Shown one piece after another: positions 12,742 to 21,227 of a stretch of 64,000 bases of DNA (the stretch's first letter is position 1; each line of letters opens with the position of its first letter). The stretch is from Betaproteobacteria bacterium (GTDB taxonomy: Bacteria > Pseudomonadota > Gammaproteobacteria > Burkholderiales > Burkholderiaceae_F). The stretch lies in NCBI GenBank assembly GCA_016861185.1, contig BOKW01000003.1, positions 62,001 to 126,000 of the forward strand. Reading direction: 5' to 3'. Under the pieces are notes generated by a model, which was not told where the DNA came from, ran no database searches, and worked only from the letters and a program-made list of their open reading frames with translations. A program made the position numbers and the translations under genes.

Positions 12742-13515
12742 TCAGTGCAGCGCCCCCATCACCGCGGTCGCGATCACGACGCCGACGAGCACCAGGCCCA
12801 CCTCGGGCAGCGAGCGCGCCAGCGACTGGCGCCGCATCATCTCGGGCAGCAGGTCCGACAGCGCGATGTACATGAAGCTCGCGGCAGCGATCGCGAGCGC
12901 GTACGGCAGCAGCGACTGCATCGCGTCGATGACGAAATAGCCGACCACACCGCCGATCACGGCGGAGGCGCCCGACAGAAGCTGGAACACGAACGCGCGC
13001 CGCTTCGTGAAGCCGGCGTTCAGCAGGATCATGAAGTCGCCGACCTCGTGCGGAATCTCGTGCGCGAGCACCGCCAGCGTCGCGAGCACGCCGGCCGCCG
13101 GATCGAGCAGGAACGCGGCCGCGATCACCACGCCGTCGGCGAAGTTGTGGAACGCGTCGCCGACGAGAATCGGCAGTCCGCCGCGCCGCGCCTCGTGTGC
13201 GTCGTGGCCGTGGCTGTGATGGTGCGCGTCGCCTTCGTGATGGTGCGTGTGGTGGATCAGCGCCATCTTCTCGAGCAGGAAGAAGCCGAGCACGGCCGCG
13301 AGCAGCGCCCAGCCGAGCGCGACCGGATTCGCCTCGCTGTGGAACGACTCGGGCAGAAGATGCGTCGTGGCAACCGTCAGCAGCAGGCCGGCGGAGACGC
13401 AGACCAGCTTGTCGACCAGCGACGACAGCAGCCGGAAGCTCAGCGCCGCGGCGAGCGCGATCGAAAAGACCGTCGACAGGACGTTGGCGATGACGATGTA
13501 GCTCAGCGTCTGCAT
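12742..13515 (-). CDS. ZIP-family divalent metal transporter
   Basis: A 257-residue membrane protein with eight likely transmembrane helices. The metal-binding signatures HNFADGVV and LAHEIPHEVGDFMILL are intact. Between helices 3 and 4 is a His-rich cytosolic loop (HHTHHHEGDAHHHSHGHDAHE) of the type that binds zinc. ZIP proteins move Zn(II), Fe(II) or Mn(II) into the cytoplasm. The gene is convergent with sseA and 116 bp downstream of the dienelactone hydrolase gene, but a terminator between them makes it a separate unit. Confidence 0.93.
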   Translation of the reverse strand: MQTLSYIVIANVLSTVFSIALAAALSFRLLSSLVDKLVCVSAGLLLTVATTHLLPESFHSEANPVALGWALLAAVLGFFLLEKMALIHHTHHHEGDAHHHSHGHDAHEARRGGLPILVGDAFHNFADGVVIAAAFLLDPAAGVLATLAVLAHEIPHEVGDFMILLNAGFTKRRAFVFQLLSGASAVIGGVVGYFVIDAMQSLLPYALAIAAASFMYIALSDLLPEMMRRQSLARSLPEVGLVLVGVVIATAVMGALH

Positions 13516-13542
13516 GGTTCAGGCCCGCCGCGGCCAGCGCGG

Positions 13543-13577
13543 CAAAACAAAGGGGCGCGGCGATCGCCGCACCCCTT
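13543..13577 (-). terminator. Intrinsic terminator after the dienelactone hydrolase gene
   Basis: Positions 13550-13577 form an almost perfect hairpin, with a palindromic core GCGGCGATCGCCGC flanked by AAGGGG/CCCCTT. On the minus strand it is followed by TTTGTTTT, a classic rho-independent pattern. A second, shorter hairpin (GCGGGGCT / AGCCCCGC at 13597-13616) lies just upstream in the transcript and lacks a T tract. Confidence 0.85.
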
Positions 13578-13631
13578 CAAACCTGCAGCCAGTGTAGCGG
13601 GGCTGTCAAGCCCCGCCGCTCGATGCGCCGT

Positions 13632-14540
13632 TCAAGCGCCGCTTTGCCCGGTGACGCCGTGCTGCTTGAACCAGGCGAGCAGGCGCTTCCAGCCGTCTTC
13701 GGCCGCTTCCTTGCGATAGTTCGGCCGGTAATCGGCGTGGAACGCGTGCGGCATGTTCGGATAGATGACGATCTCGCACTTCGTGTTCCCGGCGGCTTTC
13801 AGCGCGTCGCGCATCTTCTCGACGGTGTCGTTGGGAATGCCGCCGTCGGCGCCGCCGTACAGTCCGAGGATCGGCGCCTTGATCTGCGCGACCACGTCGA
13901 GGGGCGTCTTGTCGCCCGCGTGATAGGCGCGCGCGACCGGTCCATACCAGGCCACGCCCGCGGTGAGCTTCGGGTTGTGCGCGGCATACATCCAGACGAT
14001 TCGCCCGCCCCAGCAGAAGCCGGTGATGCCGAGCTTGTCGGCCGCACCGCCGTTTTTCGCGGCCCATGCCGCCGTCGCGTCCAGATCGCCCATCACCTGC
14101 GCGTCGGACACCTTGGTGACGATCTCGCCGATCAGCTTCGACACGTCCGTATACTTGGACGCATCGCCCTGCCGCGCGTACAGCTCGGGGGCGACCGCCA
14201 GGTAGCCCTGCTTCGCGAGACGGCGGCACACGTCCTTGATGTGCTCGTGCACGCCGAAGATCTCCTGCACGACCAGCACCGTGCCCAGCCCGGTCTTGCC
14301 CGCCGGCATCGCGCGGTACGCGGGCATCTCGCCGTCCTTGGTCGGGATCTTCACTTCGCCTGCGGTCAGGCCTTGCGTGTCGGTCGTGATCATCGTCTGG
14401 GCAACAACGGGGGTGACGGCGGCTGCAAACCCGGCGGCGAGCGAGGTCTTGACGAAGCCGCGCCGGGTCAGTTCGAGCGCGGGATTCAGACTGTCGAGTT
14501 CTTCGCGGGCGTCGCGCACGGGCGTCTTTGCATCGTCCAT
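13632..14540 (-). CDS. Dienelactone hydrolase family protein with Tat-type signal
   Basis: A 302-residue alpha/beta hydrolase. The N-terminal region has [19 protein letters not shown], a twin-arginine export signal, after about 25 leader residues. The DLH triad is visible: Cys in GFCWGGRI, Asp in [12 protein letters not shown], and His in [12 protein letters not shown]. The family opens dienelactones or related lactones, and this exported subgroup (often annotated carboxymethylenebutenolidase) has undefined substrates. A strong Shine-Dalgarno (AGGAGG) precedes ATG 14540. A terminator follows. It is downstream of a TRAP/UxaA operon, but the 194-bp gap leaves operon membership uncertain. Confidence 0.92.
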   Translation of the reverse strand: MDDAKTPVRDAREELDSLNPALELTRRGFVKTSLAAGFAAAVTPVVAQTMITTDTQGLTAGEVKIPTKDGEMPAYRAMPAGKTGLGTVLVVQEIFGVHEHIKDVCRRLAKQGYLAVAPELYARQGDASKYTDVSKLIGEIVTKVSDAQVMGDLDATAAWAAKNGGAADKLGITGFCWGGRIVWMYAAHNPKLTAGVAWYGPVARAYHAGDKTPLDVVAQIKAPILGLYGGADGGIPNDTVEKMRDALKAAGNTKCEIVIYPNMPHAFHADYRPNYRKEAAEDGWKRLLAWFKQHGVTGQSGA

Positions 14541-14734
14541 GGAGCCTCCTGGGAAGGTTGATCAGACGTTGGTCGGGATGAGGCGCGGCAGTATGCCAGC
14601 GGGCAAACACCGTGACGCCACCGGAGAATCCCGTGATCCCACGAACTGGGGTCGCTCGCCCGCACGAACGCGCCGGACCGGCGCGTCGATCGCTCGACGC
14701 CGGCGGTCCGCGCATTCGGGTTAACCCGAGGCGG

Positions 14735-15700
14735 CTACTTCAGCGCCTGCAGCTTGTCGTAGGTCGCCTTGTCCCAGGTCGCGTCCGGCCCGTTGTGCAG
14801 CTTGACCACCGCTGCGCGGAACGGCGCGCGGTCGACGCGCACGACGGATTTGCCGCGCTTCTCGAACTCGGCACCGAGCTTCTTCTCGATCTCGATGATC
14901 TCGTTCGTCGCGCGCGCCGCGGCCTCCTTCAGCACGGCCTCGAAGATCTTCCTGTCGGCGTCGGACAGCTTGTTCCAGGTCGGCCCGCCGATGATCGTGA
15001 TCAGCGCATCGGTGATGTGGCCCGTCAGCACGATGTACTTCTGCACTTCGTAGAACTTCTTCGCGTCGATCGTCGGCAGCGGGTTCTCCTGCGCGTCGAC
15101 CGTGCCGTTCTGCAATGCCAGATACACCTCGGCGAATGCAATCGGCGTCGGGTTGGCGCCGACCGCGCGCGGGAACATCGTGTACAGCGGCGCGTCGGGT
15201 ACGCGGATCTTCAGCCCCTTCATGTCCTCCGGCTTGTTGATCGGCTTGTTCGACGTCACGTGCCGCTCGCCGTAGTAGGTGATCGCCACGACCTTGTTGC
15301 CGCTCTTCTTCTGATAGCCGTCGGCGAGCTCGGCGAACAGCGCGCTGGTGGAGAAAGCCTTCCAGTGGTTGAAGTCGCGGAACATGTACGGCGCGCCGCC
15401 GATCGCGATCGGACCGTAGGTGCGCCCGGCGAAAAGCTGCCCCGTGTAGATGATGTCGACCGTGCCGAGCGTGAGCCCCTGGTTGATGTCGGTCTCCTTG
15501 CCGAGCGTGGACGCCGGGAACACCTCGATCTGGTAGCGGTTGTTGGTGCGCTTGGCGATCTCCCCTGCGGCCCACAGCGCGGCCGTGTGGTAGGGCTCCG
15601 ACACCTCGTACACGTGCGCGAACTTGAGTTTGGTCTGCGCCTGGGCGATGCCGGCGGCGAGCGCCAGCGCGGCGAATGCTGCAAACAGCTTGACTTTCAT
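14735..15700 (-). CDS. TRAP transporter solute-binding protein, DctP family
   Basis: A 321-residue periplasmic receptor. The Sec signal peptide ends at about residue 21 (AGIAQA-Q). The DctP fold is shown by KFAHVYEVSEPYHTAALWAA, GLTLGTVDIIYTGQLF, the DMKGLKIRVPDAPLY segment with the conserved carboxylate-binding Arg, and GTVDAQENPLPTI. AGGAGG precedes the ATG. It is the last gene of a cluster that also carries the matching small and large permeases and a UxaA-type dehydratase, so the ligand is probably a hexuronate, aldarate or similar sugar acid. That substrate call is inference from context. Confidence 0.94.
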   Translation of the reverse strand: MKVKLFAAFAALALAAGIAQAQTKLKFAHVYEVSEPYHTAALWAAGEIAKRTNNRYQIEVFPASTLGKETDINQGLTLGTVDIIYTGQLFAGRTYGPIAIGGAPYMFRDFNHWKAFSTSALFAELADGYQKKSGNKVVAITYYGERHVTSNKPINKPEDMKGLKIRVPDAPLYTMFPRAVGANPTPIAFAEVYLALQNGTVDAQENPLPTIDAKKFYEVQKYIVLTGHITDALITIIGGPTWNKLSDADRKIFEAVLKEAAARATNEIIEIEKKLGAEFEKRGKSVVRVDRAPFRAAVVKLHNGPDATWDKATYDKLQALK

Positions 15701-15773
15701 CGCTTGCTCCTCCTGTGTGGCCTGCCGAAACCCTCTGCCTGCTCCTTCCCGTTCAAGGGAACGGGAAGCCGAA

Positions 15774-17333
15774 TCACATCACCGCCCCCACCTGCCACGG
15801 CACGAACTCCTGCTGGCCGTAGCCGTGCAGCTCGCTCTTGCTCTTGCGGCCCGACGCGGTTGCGAGGATCAGCTCGAAGATGCGCGCGCCGACCTCTTCG
15901 ATCGTCGCTTCGCCGTCGGCGATCTCACCGCAGTTGATGTCGATATCCTCCTGCTGCCGGCGCCACAGATCGCTGTTGGTCGCGAGCTTCAGCGAAGGCG
16001 CCGGCGCGCAGCCGTAGGCGGAGCCGCGCCCGGTCGTGAACACGATCATGTTGGCGCCGCCCGCGACCTGGCCGGTGGCAGACACCGGGTCGTAGCCCGG
16101 CGTGTCCATGAACACGAAGCCGCGCTGGTCGACCCGCTGCGCGTATTCGTACACCTCGACGAGGTTGGTCGTGCCGCCTTTGGCGACCGCGCCGAGCGAC
16201 TTTTCCAGGATCGTCGTCAGCCCGCCCGCCTTGTTGCCGGGCGACGGGTTGTTGTTCATCTCGCCGCGGTTGCGCGCGCAGTAGTCCTCCCACCACCGGA
16301 TCCGCGCGACGAGCTTTTCACCGACCTCGCGCGTGACCGCGCGCCGCGTCAGCAGGTGCTCGGCGCCGTAGATCTCGGGCGTTTCGGAAAGGATCGCGGT
16401 GCCGCCGTGCGCGACCAACCGATCGACCGCGTTGCCGAGCGCAGGATTCGCGGTGATGCCCGAGTAGCCGTCGGAGCCGCCGCATTGCAGCCCGAGGGTC
16501 AGATGGCTCGCCGGCACGGGTCGTCGCGACACGCGATCCACTTCGGGCAGCAGCTCGCGCACGAACGCCACGCCGCGCGCGATCGCCGCTGCGGTGCCGC
16601 CGACATCCTGCAGGTTGTACGTGCGCAGCCGCTCGCCCTCCTGCAGGTTCTCGGCGCCGAGCAGCGCGCTGACCTGGTTCGCTTCGCAGCCGAGCCCGAC
16701 GACGAGCACCGCGCCGAAGTTCGGATGCCGCGCGTAGCCGCCGAGCGTACGGCGCAGGATCGTCATCGCCTCGTCCATGTCCATCCCGCAGCCGGTGCCG
16801 TGCGTCAGCGCGACCACGCCGTCGACGTTCGGAAAATCCGCGAGCGCCTCGGGAAACACGTCGCGCCGGAAGCGATCGGCGATCGCGCGCGCGACGGTGG
16901 CCGAACAGTTCACCGTCGACAGGATGCCGATGTAGTTGCGCGTGGCCACTCGCCCGTCGCCGCGCACGATGCCCTCGAAAGTCGCGGGCCGGGCGACGTA
17001 CGCGGTGGGTTTCACGTCGGCGCAGAACGCGTAGTCGCGTTCGAACGCGCCGTGCTGCTCACCGATGCCGAGGTTATGCAGATGGACGTGCTCGCCCGCC
17101 TGGATGTGGCGCTTGGCGAATCCGATGATCTGGTTGTAGCGGCGCACCGCCGCGCCCGCGCGGATCGCGCGCGCAGCCACCTTGTGCCCCGGCGGCACCA
17201 GCCCGATCACCGTCAAGCCTTCGCCCGGCAGCGGCGTTCCCGAGACGAGCTGCCGGCGCGCGATCACGACGTCGTCGTTCGGATGCAGGCGAAGGACGGG
17301 CGAGACTTCGGGGGTTGCGATGACTGCGGACAT
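15774..17333 (-). CDS. UxaA-family dehydratase (altronate/galactarate dehydratase type)
   Basis: A 519-residue hydro-lyase with an N-terminal SAF domain (about residues 10-95, ending in AGEHVHLHN) fused to the large UxaA catalytic domain. Conserved signatures: THGTGCGMD, VLVVGLGCEANQ, LQCGGSDGYSGITANPALG, NNNPSPGNKAGGLTTILEKS and FTTGRGSAYG. Members dehydrate D-altronate or D-galactarate to 2-keto-3-deoxy acids using Fe(II). Both substrates remain possible, since the sequence shares features with UxaA and GarD. ATG 17333 has a GGAG at good spacing, and a GTG 21 nt upstream lacks one. The gene sits inside the TRAP operon between large permease and receptor genes, so substrate uptake and dehydration are coupled. 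Confidence 0.9.
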   Translation of the reverse strand: MSAVIATPEVSPVLRLHPNDDVVIARRQLVSGTPLPGEGLTVIGLVPPGHKVAARAIRAGAAVRRYNQIIGFAKRHIQAGEHVHLHNLGIGEQHGAFERDYAFCADVKPTAYVARPATFEGIVRGDGRVATRNYIGILSTVNCSATVARAIADRFRRDVFPEALADFPNVDGVVALTHGTGCGMDMDEAMTILRRTLGGYARHPNFGAVLVVGLGCEANQVSALLGAENLQEGERLRTYNLQDVGGTAAAIARGVAFVRELLPEVDRVSRRPVPASHLTLGLQCGGSDGYSGITANPALGNAVDRLVAHGGTAILSETPEIYGAEHLLTRRAVTREVGEKLVARIRWWEDYCARNRGEMNNNPSPGNKAGGLTTILEKSLGAVAKGGTTNLVEVYEYAQRVDQRGFVFMDTPGYDPVSATGQVAGGANMIVFTTGRGSAYGCAPAPSLKLATNSDLWRRQQEDIDINCGEIADGEATIEEVGARIFELILATASGRKSKSELHGYGQQEFVPWQVGAVM

Positions 17334-17363
17334 GCAACGTCTCCAATCAGACACCCCCTCCCA

Positions 17364-17451
17364 CGCCAGGGGGAGAGGGCTGGGGACAGGGGCGTCGCGC
17401 GTTGCTCAGCACCCCTCTCCCCTGCCCTCTCCCCGCTACGCGGGGAGAGGG
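17364..17451. repeat. Palindromic CTCTCCCC-type intergenic repeat
   Basis: A gap of 128 bp between the dehydratase and large permease genes is largely palindromic. A 12-bp perfect stem (CCCTCTCCCCGC/GCGGGGAGAGGG, loop TAC) lies at 17425-17451. A second copy in inverse orientation starts near 17368 (GGGGGAGAGGG). The two together form a longer cruciform. A related shorter copy is at 21175-21202. Confidence 0.8.
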
Positions 17452-17461
17452 AGAACAACCT

Positions 17462-18865
17462 TCACATCAACACCCTCGGCAGCCACAGGCTGATCGAAGG
17501 CACGTAGGTCACGAGGATCAGGCTCGCCAGCAGCGGCAGCAGCCACGGCAGGATCGCCATCGTCGTCCGTTCGAAAGACAACTTCGACACGCGCGCGAGC
17601 ACGAACAGCACGAGCCCCATCGGCGGATGCAGCAGGCCGATCATCAAGTTCAGCACCATGATCAGCCCGAAGTGCACCGGGTCGATGCCGAGCTGGTGCA
17701 CGATCGGCAGCAGCACCGGCACCAGGATCGTGATGGCGGCCGTGGGCTCCAGGAAGCAGCCGACGAACAGCATCAGCAGGTTCGCGAGCAGCAGGAACAT
17801 CCACGGATCGCTCGTGAACGCCAGCACCCACGCCGCGATCGCTTCGGTCGTCCGCGTGACCGTCAGCATCCAGCCGAAGATCGACGCGGCGGCGACGATC
17901 AGCAGCACGGTCGCGGTCGTCTCGATCGTGTCCATCGACACCTTGACGAGCATGCGCGGGCTCATCGTCCGGTACCAGACCAGGCCCAGAAAAAGCGCCC
18001 ACACGCAGGCCGCGATCGCGCCTTCGGTCGCGGTGAACACGCCCGAGGTCATGCCGCCGATCAGCAGCACGGGCGTGAGGATCGGCAGCACCGCGTTGAA
18101 GCGGAACTTCCAGTCGGCGACGAGCAGCAACGCCAGCGCGACGACCACGGCGGCGGTCGGCAGCGCACCCGCCTCGGTCGCCGCCCAGATCGCCACCGGA
18201 AACGCCGCGACGATCGCCAGCTCCAGCAGCGCCTTGCCGAGCTTCGCCCACTGGAACTTCACGTCGCGGCCGAACCCGCGCCGGTGCGCGTAGTACGCGA
18301 CCGTCGCCATGATCAGCAGGGCCATCACCACGCCCGGCATCAGGCCCGCGAGGAACAGCGCGCCGACCGACACGTTGGCGAACATCGCGTAGATCACGAA
18401 GGGCAGCGACGGTGGAATGATCGGGCCGAGCGTGGCGGAGGCCGCGGTCACGCCGACCGCGAACTCGGTCGAGTAGCCGTGATCGCGCATCGCCTTGATC
18501 TCGATCGTGCCGAGCCCGGCGGCATCCGCGATCGCCGTGCCCGACATGCCGGCGAACACCATCGAGCCGACGACGTTGACGTGCCCGAGCCCGCCCTTGA
18601 GCCAGCCGACCAGTGCGAGCGCGAAGTTGTAGATGCGGTTGGTGATGCCGGCCGAGTTCATCAGGTTGCCGGCCAGCACGAAGAACGGCACCGCGAGCAG
18701 CGGAAACGAGTCGATGCCGTTGACCATCCGGTGGATCACGACGAAGTCGGGCACGTTGCCCGACACCATCACGTAGATCAGGGACGAGCCCGCCATCGCG
18801 ATCGCGACCGGCACACCCGCGCCCATCAGCGCGAGGAAGGTCAGCTTGAATCCGGCCGGCGTCAT
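17462..18865 (-). CDS. TRAP transporter large permease, DctM family
   Basis: A 467-residue integral membrane protein of the DctM type with about 12-13 helices. Hallmarks are FPLLAVPFFVLAGNLMNSAGIT, GMSGTAIADAAGLGTI, ATLGPIIPPSLPFVIYA and a C-terminal LMIGLLHPPMGLVLFV. It carries the Na+-coupled transport path. The gene is 26 nt downstream of the small permease gene. It is a few dozen residues longer than the second DctM in this window. Confidence 0.95.
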   Translation of the reverse strand: MTPAGFKLTFLALMGAGVPVAIAMAGSSLIYVMVSGNVPDFVVIHRMVNGIDSFPLLAVPFFVLAGNLMNSAGITNRIYNFALALVGWLKGGLGHVNVVGSMVFAGMSGTAIADAAGLGTIEIKAMRDHGYSTEFAVGVTAASATLGPIIPPSLPFVIYAMFANVSVGALFLAGLMPGVVMALLIMATVAYYAHRRGFGRDVKFQWAKLGKALLELAIVAAFPVAIWAATEAGALPTAAVVVALALLLVADWKFRFNAVLPILTPVLLIGGMTSGVFTATEGAIAACVWALFLGLVWYRTMSPRMLVKVSMDTIETTATVLLIVAAASIFGWMLTVTRTTEAIAAWVLAFTSDPWMFLLLANLLMLFVGCFLEPTAAITILVPVLLPIVHQLGIDPVHFGLIMVLNLMIGLLHPPMGLVLFVLARVSKLSFERTTMAILPWLLPLLASLILVTYVPSISLWLPRVLM

Positions 18866-18891
18866 GGGTGCGCTCGTCGTTTGATCGCCCG

Positions 18892-19473
18892 TCAGCCGGT
18901 CGCCTCGGGTGTTTCGTGCAGTTCCGGGCGCTCGAGCACGGACGCGCCGCGCCGCCAGTTGGCGAGCGCGACCTGCAGCGCGCGCCAGGTCATCAGCGCG
19001 AAGCCGAACAGCACGACCGCGTAGACGATGCCGATCGGCCAGTCGACGACCGACATCGGCTGCCCGCCGATGCGCATCATCAGCGCCGCGGTCAGGTAGA
19101 CCGCGTACGCGAAGAAGGCGATCCGCACGAGGTCGACGAGCGTGGCCAGCACGCGCGTCAGCGGTTTCGGCAGCACGCGATAGAAGAAGTCAACCTGCAC
19201 GTGATTGTTCTTGCGCACCGCGATCGCCGCGCCGACGAACACCGTGCAGATCAGCAGGTAGCGCGCGATCTCCTCGGTCCACGACGCCGAGTCGTTCAGC
19301 GCGTAGCGCGTGAAGAACTGCAGGAAGACCACGCCGGCGAGCAGCCAGAAGAACGCGAGTGCGATCCAGTCCTCGAAGCGGTAGATCTTCAGATCGACCG
19401 GCTGGTCGTGCACGTCGAACGTGCCGTCGGCCGCCAGCACGTGCTCGTCACCTGCATCCGTCGCCTGACTCAC
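18892..19473 (-). CDS. TRAP transporter small permease, DctQ family
   Basis: A 193-residue protein with four predicted transmembrane helices. The DctQ pattern is visible in RFEDWIALAFFWLLAGVVFL, RYALNDSASWTEEIARYLLICTVF and AIAVRKNNHVQVDFFYRVLP. It stabilises the large permease. An N-terminal hydrophilic extension of about 30 residues precedes the first helix. It lies 37 nt after the gntR-type regulator gene and 26 nt before the large permease gene, so all are probably co-transcribed. Confidence 0.93.
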   Translation of the reverse strand: MSQATDAGDEHVLAADGTFDVHDQPVDLKIYRFEDWIALAFFWLLAGVVFLQFFTRYALNDSASWTEEIARYLLICTVFVGAAIAVRKNNHVQVDFFYRVLPKPLTRVLATLVDLVRIAFFAYAVYLTAALMMRIGGQPMSVVDWPIGIVYAVVLFGFALMTWRALQVALANWRRGASVLERPELHETPEATG

Positions 19474-19510
19474 TTCGCTCCTCCCCGTCGAACGGCCCAG
19501 GATCAGGCCG

Positions 19511-20224
19511 TCAGTTCCGATTGAAGCTCACCTTGAACCGCCGCGCCGCCATATCGAGATGCCGCCGCATCGCCGCGCGCGCCGCGCCCGGGTCGCGCGA
19601 CTCGATCGCCGCGAGGATCGCCTGATGCTCCGCGATCGCCGCGCTCCACAGCGCCGGCGTGTCGAAGTGGTGCTCGAGCCTGAGGAACAGCGGCCCCGTG
19701 CGCTGCGCCCACAGCGTGCGCACCAGCATCGCCAGCGCGCTGTTGCCGCTCGCGTCGGCGACGCATTCGTGGAAGCGCTGGTCGCCTTCGAGCGGAACGA
19801 CGTTGCGCCTGCCGTCGGTGCGCATCGTCGCCAGCGCCGCCTTCATCCGCCGCATCTGCGCAGCGCTCGCGTACCTCGCCGCCTGCGCCGCGCACTCGGA
19901 TTCGACGAGGCGGCGCGCTTCGATGAGCTCGAACGGGCCCGAGTCGGGCGGGAGCGCCGCCTTGCCGACGCGGCCGCCCGCGCGGCGGGAGCCCGCGCTC
20001 GTCACGTAGACGCCGGAGCCGATGCGGACTTCGACGAAGCCTTCGACCTCGAGCGCGATCAGCGCCTCGCGCACCGAGGGGCGGCTGACTCCGAGCTGCT
20101 TCGCCAGGTCGCGCTCGGGCGGCAGTCGCGATCCCGGCTTGAACTCGCCGCGCCTGATCAGCGCCGCGATCTGATCGGCGATCTGGCGGTACAGGCGGCG
20201 CGGCTCGAGGGCCTGGATCGGCAT
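19511..20224 (-). CDS. GntR/FadR-subfamily transcriptional regulator
   Basis: A 237-residue regulator. The N-terminal winged helix-turn-helix is LYRQIADQIAALIRRGEFKPG, then LPPERDLAKQLGVSRPSVRE and VEVRIGSGVYV. The C-terminal FCD ligand domain runs from about residue 95 (FELIEARRLVESECA), with metal/ligand His residues in DQRFHECVADASGN and EHQAILAAIESRD. FadR/UxuR-type members sense sugar acids or organic acids. It heads the TRAP-dehydratase operon and is divergent from an SDR-FAH operon. A TGGTCAGGCCA operator-like site lies between the two promoters, so autoregulation and control of both operons is likely. Confidence 0.94.
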   Translation of the reverse strand: MPIQALEPRRLYRQIADQIAALIRRGEFKPGSRLPPERDLAKQLGVSRPSVREALIALEVEGFVEVRIGSGVYVTSAGSRRAGGRVGKAALPPDSGPFELIEARRLVESECAAQAARYASAAQMRRMKAALATMRTDGRRNVVPLEGDQRFHECVADASGNSALAMLVRTLWAQRTGPLFLRLEHHFDTPALWSAAIAEHQAILAAIESRDPGAARAAMRRHLDMAARRFKVSFNRN

Positions 20225-20323
20225 GCGGATGCGTCGTCGCGTCGGGTGCGGGATTCGGCCGCGTTCGCGCCCATTCCTGGACAAGCGCCGAACGCAGCCC
20301 TTACACTGGCCGCGCCCCGCATT

Positions 20324-20349
20324 GGTAAAGTGGTCAGGCCAATTGGCGG
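20324..20349. promoter_or_regulatory. GntR/FadR-type operator, copy 1
   Basis: The 17-mer AAGTGGTCAGGCCAATT lies at 20328-20344, between the divergent gntR-type gene and the SDR operon. It has the TGGTC-N-G(A/G)CCA dyad typical of GntR-FadR-family operators (PdhR and LldR bind closely related TTGGT-N-ACCAA dyads). The identical 17-mer recurs at 33296-33312. Flanking bases (GGT before, GCGG after) are also shared. Confidence 0.75.
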
Positions 20350-20420
20350 GCAGCTTCACACACGCGGCCCGGCGGTGTCAAGGTCGGGGCGGAACCGGAC
20401 GGCACAGGGGGGCGCGCTTC

Positions 20421-21170
20421 ATGGCAGGTCGACTCGCGGGCAAAACCGCACTCGTCACGGCGGCGGGACAAGGCATGGGGCGCGCCGGCGCACTCGCGTT
20501 CGCGCGCGAAGGGGCGCGCGTGATCGCGACCGACATCAAGCCCGACCTGCTGCAGTCTCTGCGCGAGGCGGCCGGATCGATGCCGCTTGCGACGCGCGTG
20601 CTCGACGTGCTCGACGCCGCCGCCGTGCAGACCTGCGTCGAGGAGGTCGGCGCGGTCGACATCCTGTTCAACTGCGCCGGCTACGTGCACCAGGGAACGA
20701 TCCTCGACTGTCGCGTGGAGGACTGGGACTTCAGCTTCGACCTGAACGTGCGCAGCATGTTCGTGATGACCCGCGCGATGCTGCCGAAGATGATCGCGGC
20801 CGGCGGCGGCGTGATCCTGAACATGGCCTCGGTGCTCGGCGCGCAGAAGGCGGCGCCGAACCGGCTCGCGTATTCGGCGAGCAAGGCCGCGGTCGCGGGC
20901 TTCACGCGCGCGCTCGCGATCGATCACGTCAAGCAGGGGATCCGCGTCAACTGCGTCTGCCCCGGCACCGTCGACACGCCTTCGCTGGCCGAGCGGATCA
21001 AGGCCTTCGCCGACCCGGTGCAGGCGCGCAAGGACTTCATCGCGCGCCAGCCGATGGGACGGCTCGCCACCGCCGAGGAGATCGCCGAAACCTTCGTCTA
21101 CCTCGTCTCCGACGAATCGTCGTTCATGACGGGACAGGCGATCTTCGTCGACGGCGGGATGAGCCTCTGA
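20421..21170 (+). CDS. SDR-family NAD-dependent dehydrogenase (probable 2-keto-3-deoxy-acid dehydrogenase)
   Basis: A classical SDR of 249 residues. The cofactor motif is TAAGQGMGRAGALAF, with Asp after the second strand (IATDIKPD) favouring NAD. Active-site Ser is in MASVLGA and the Tyr/Lys pair in YSASKAA. It resembles the DHRS6-like group that includes bacterial 2-keto-3-deoxy-L-fuconate dehydrogenases. The next gene is an FAH-family hydrolase, and this pair is the hallmark of pathways that oxidise a 2-keto-3-deoxy acid at C4 and then split the diketo product. Substrate identity is inference. ATG 20421 is chosen, as the upstream open frame covers the operator. Confidence 0.85.
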   Translation: MAGRLAGKTALVTAAGQGMGRAGALAFAREGARVIATDIKPDLLQSLREAAGSMPLATRVLDVLDAAAVQTCVEEVGAVDILFNCAGYVHQGTILDCRVEDWDFSFDLNVRSMFVMTRAMLPKMIAAGGGVILNMASVLGAQKAAPNRLAYSASKAAVAGFTRALAIDHVKQGIRVNCVCPGTVDTPSLAERIKAFADPVQARKDFIARQPMGRLATAEEIAETFVYLVSDESSFMTGQAIFVDGGMSL

Positions 21171-21174
21171 ATCC

Positions 21175-21202
21175 ACCCTCTCCCCGTGTCGGGGGCGAGG
21201 GC
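21175..21202. repeat. Short CTCTCCCC-type hairpin
   Basis: An imperfect inverted repeat (CCCTCTCCCCG / GGGGGCGAGGG) fills the 57-bp gap between the SDR and FAH-family genes. It matches the arms of the repeat at 17425-17451. Confidence 0.6.
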
Positions 21203-21227
21203 GTTCAACCTCGTGGAGAGCGATCGC

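Noticed and set aside
17402..19024. A 540-codon plus-strand open frame across the TRAP permease genes
   Set aside because: Its product is His/Arg/Asp-rich low-complexity sequence that mirrors membrane-protein codons on the other strand. The TRAP genes are clear.
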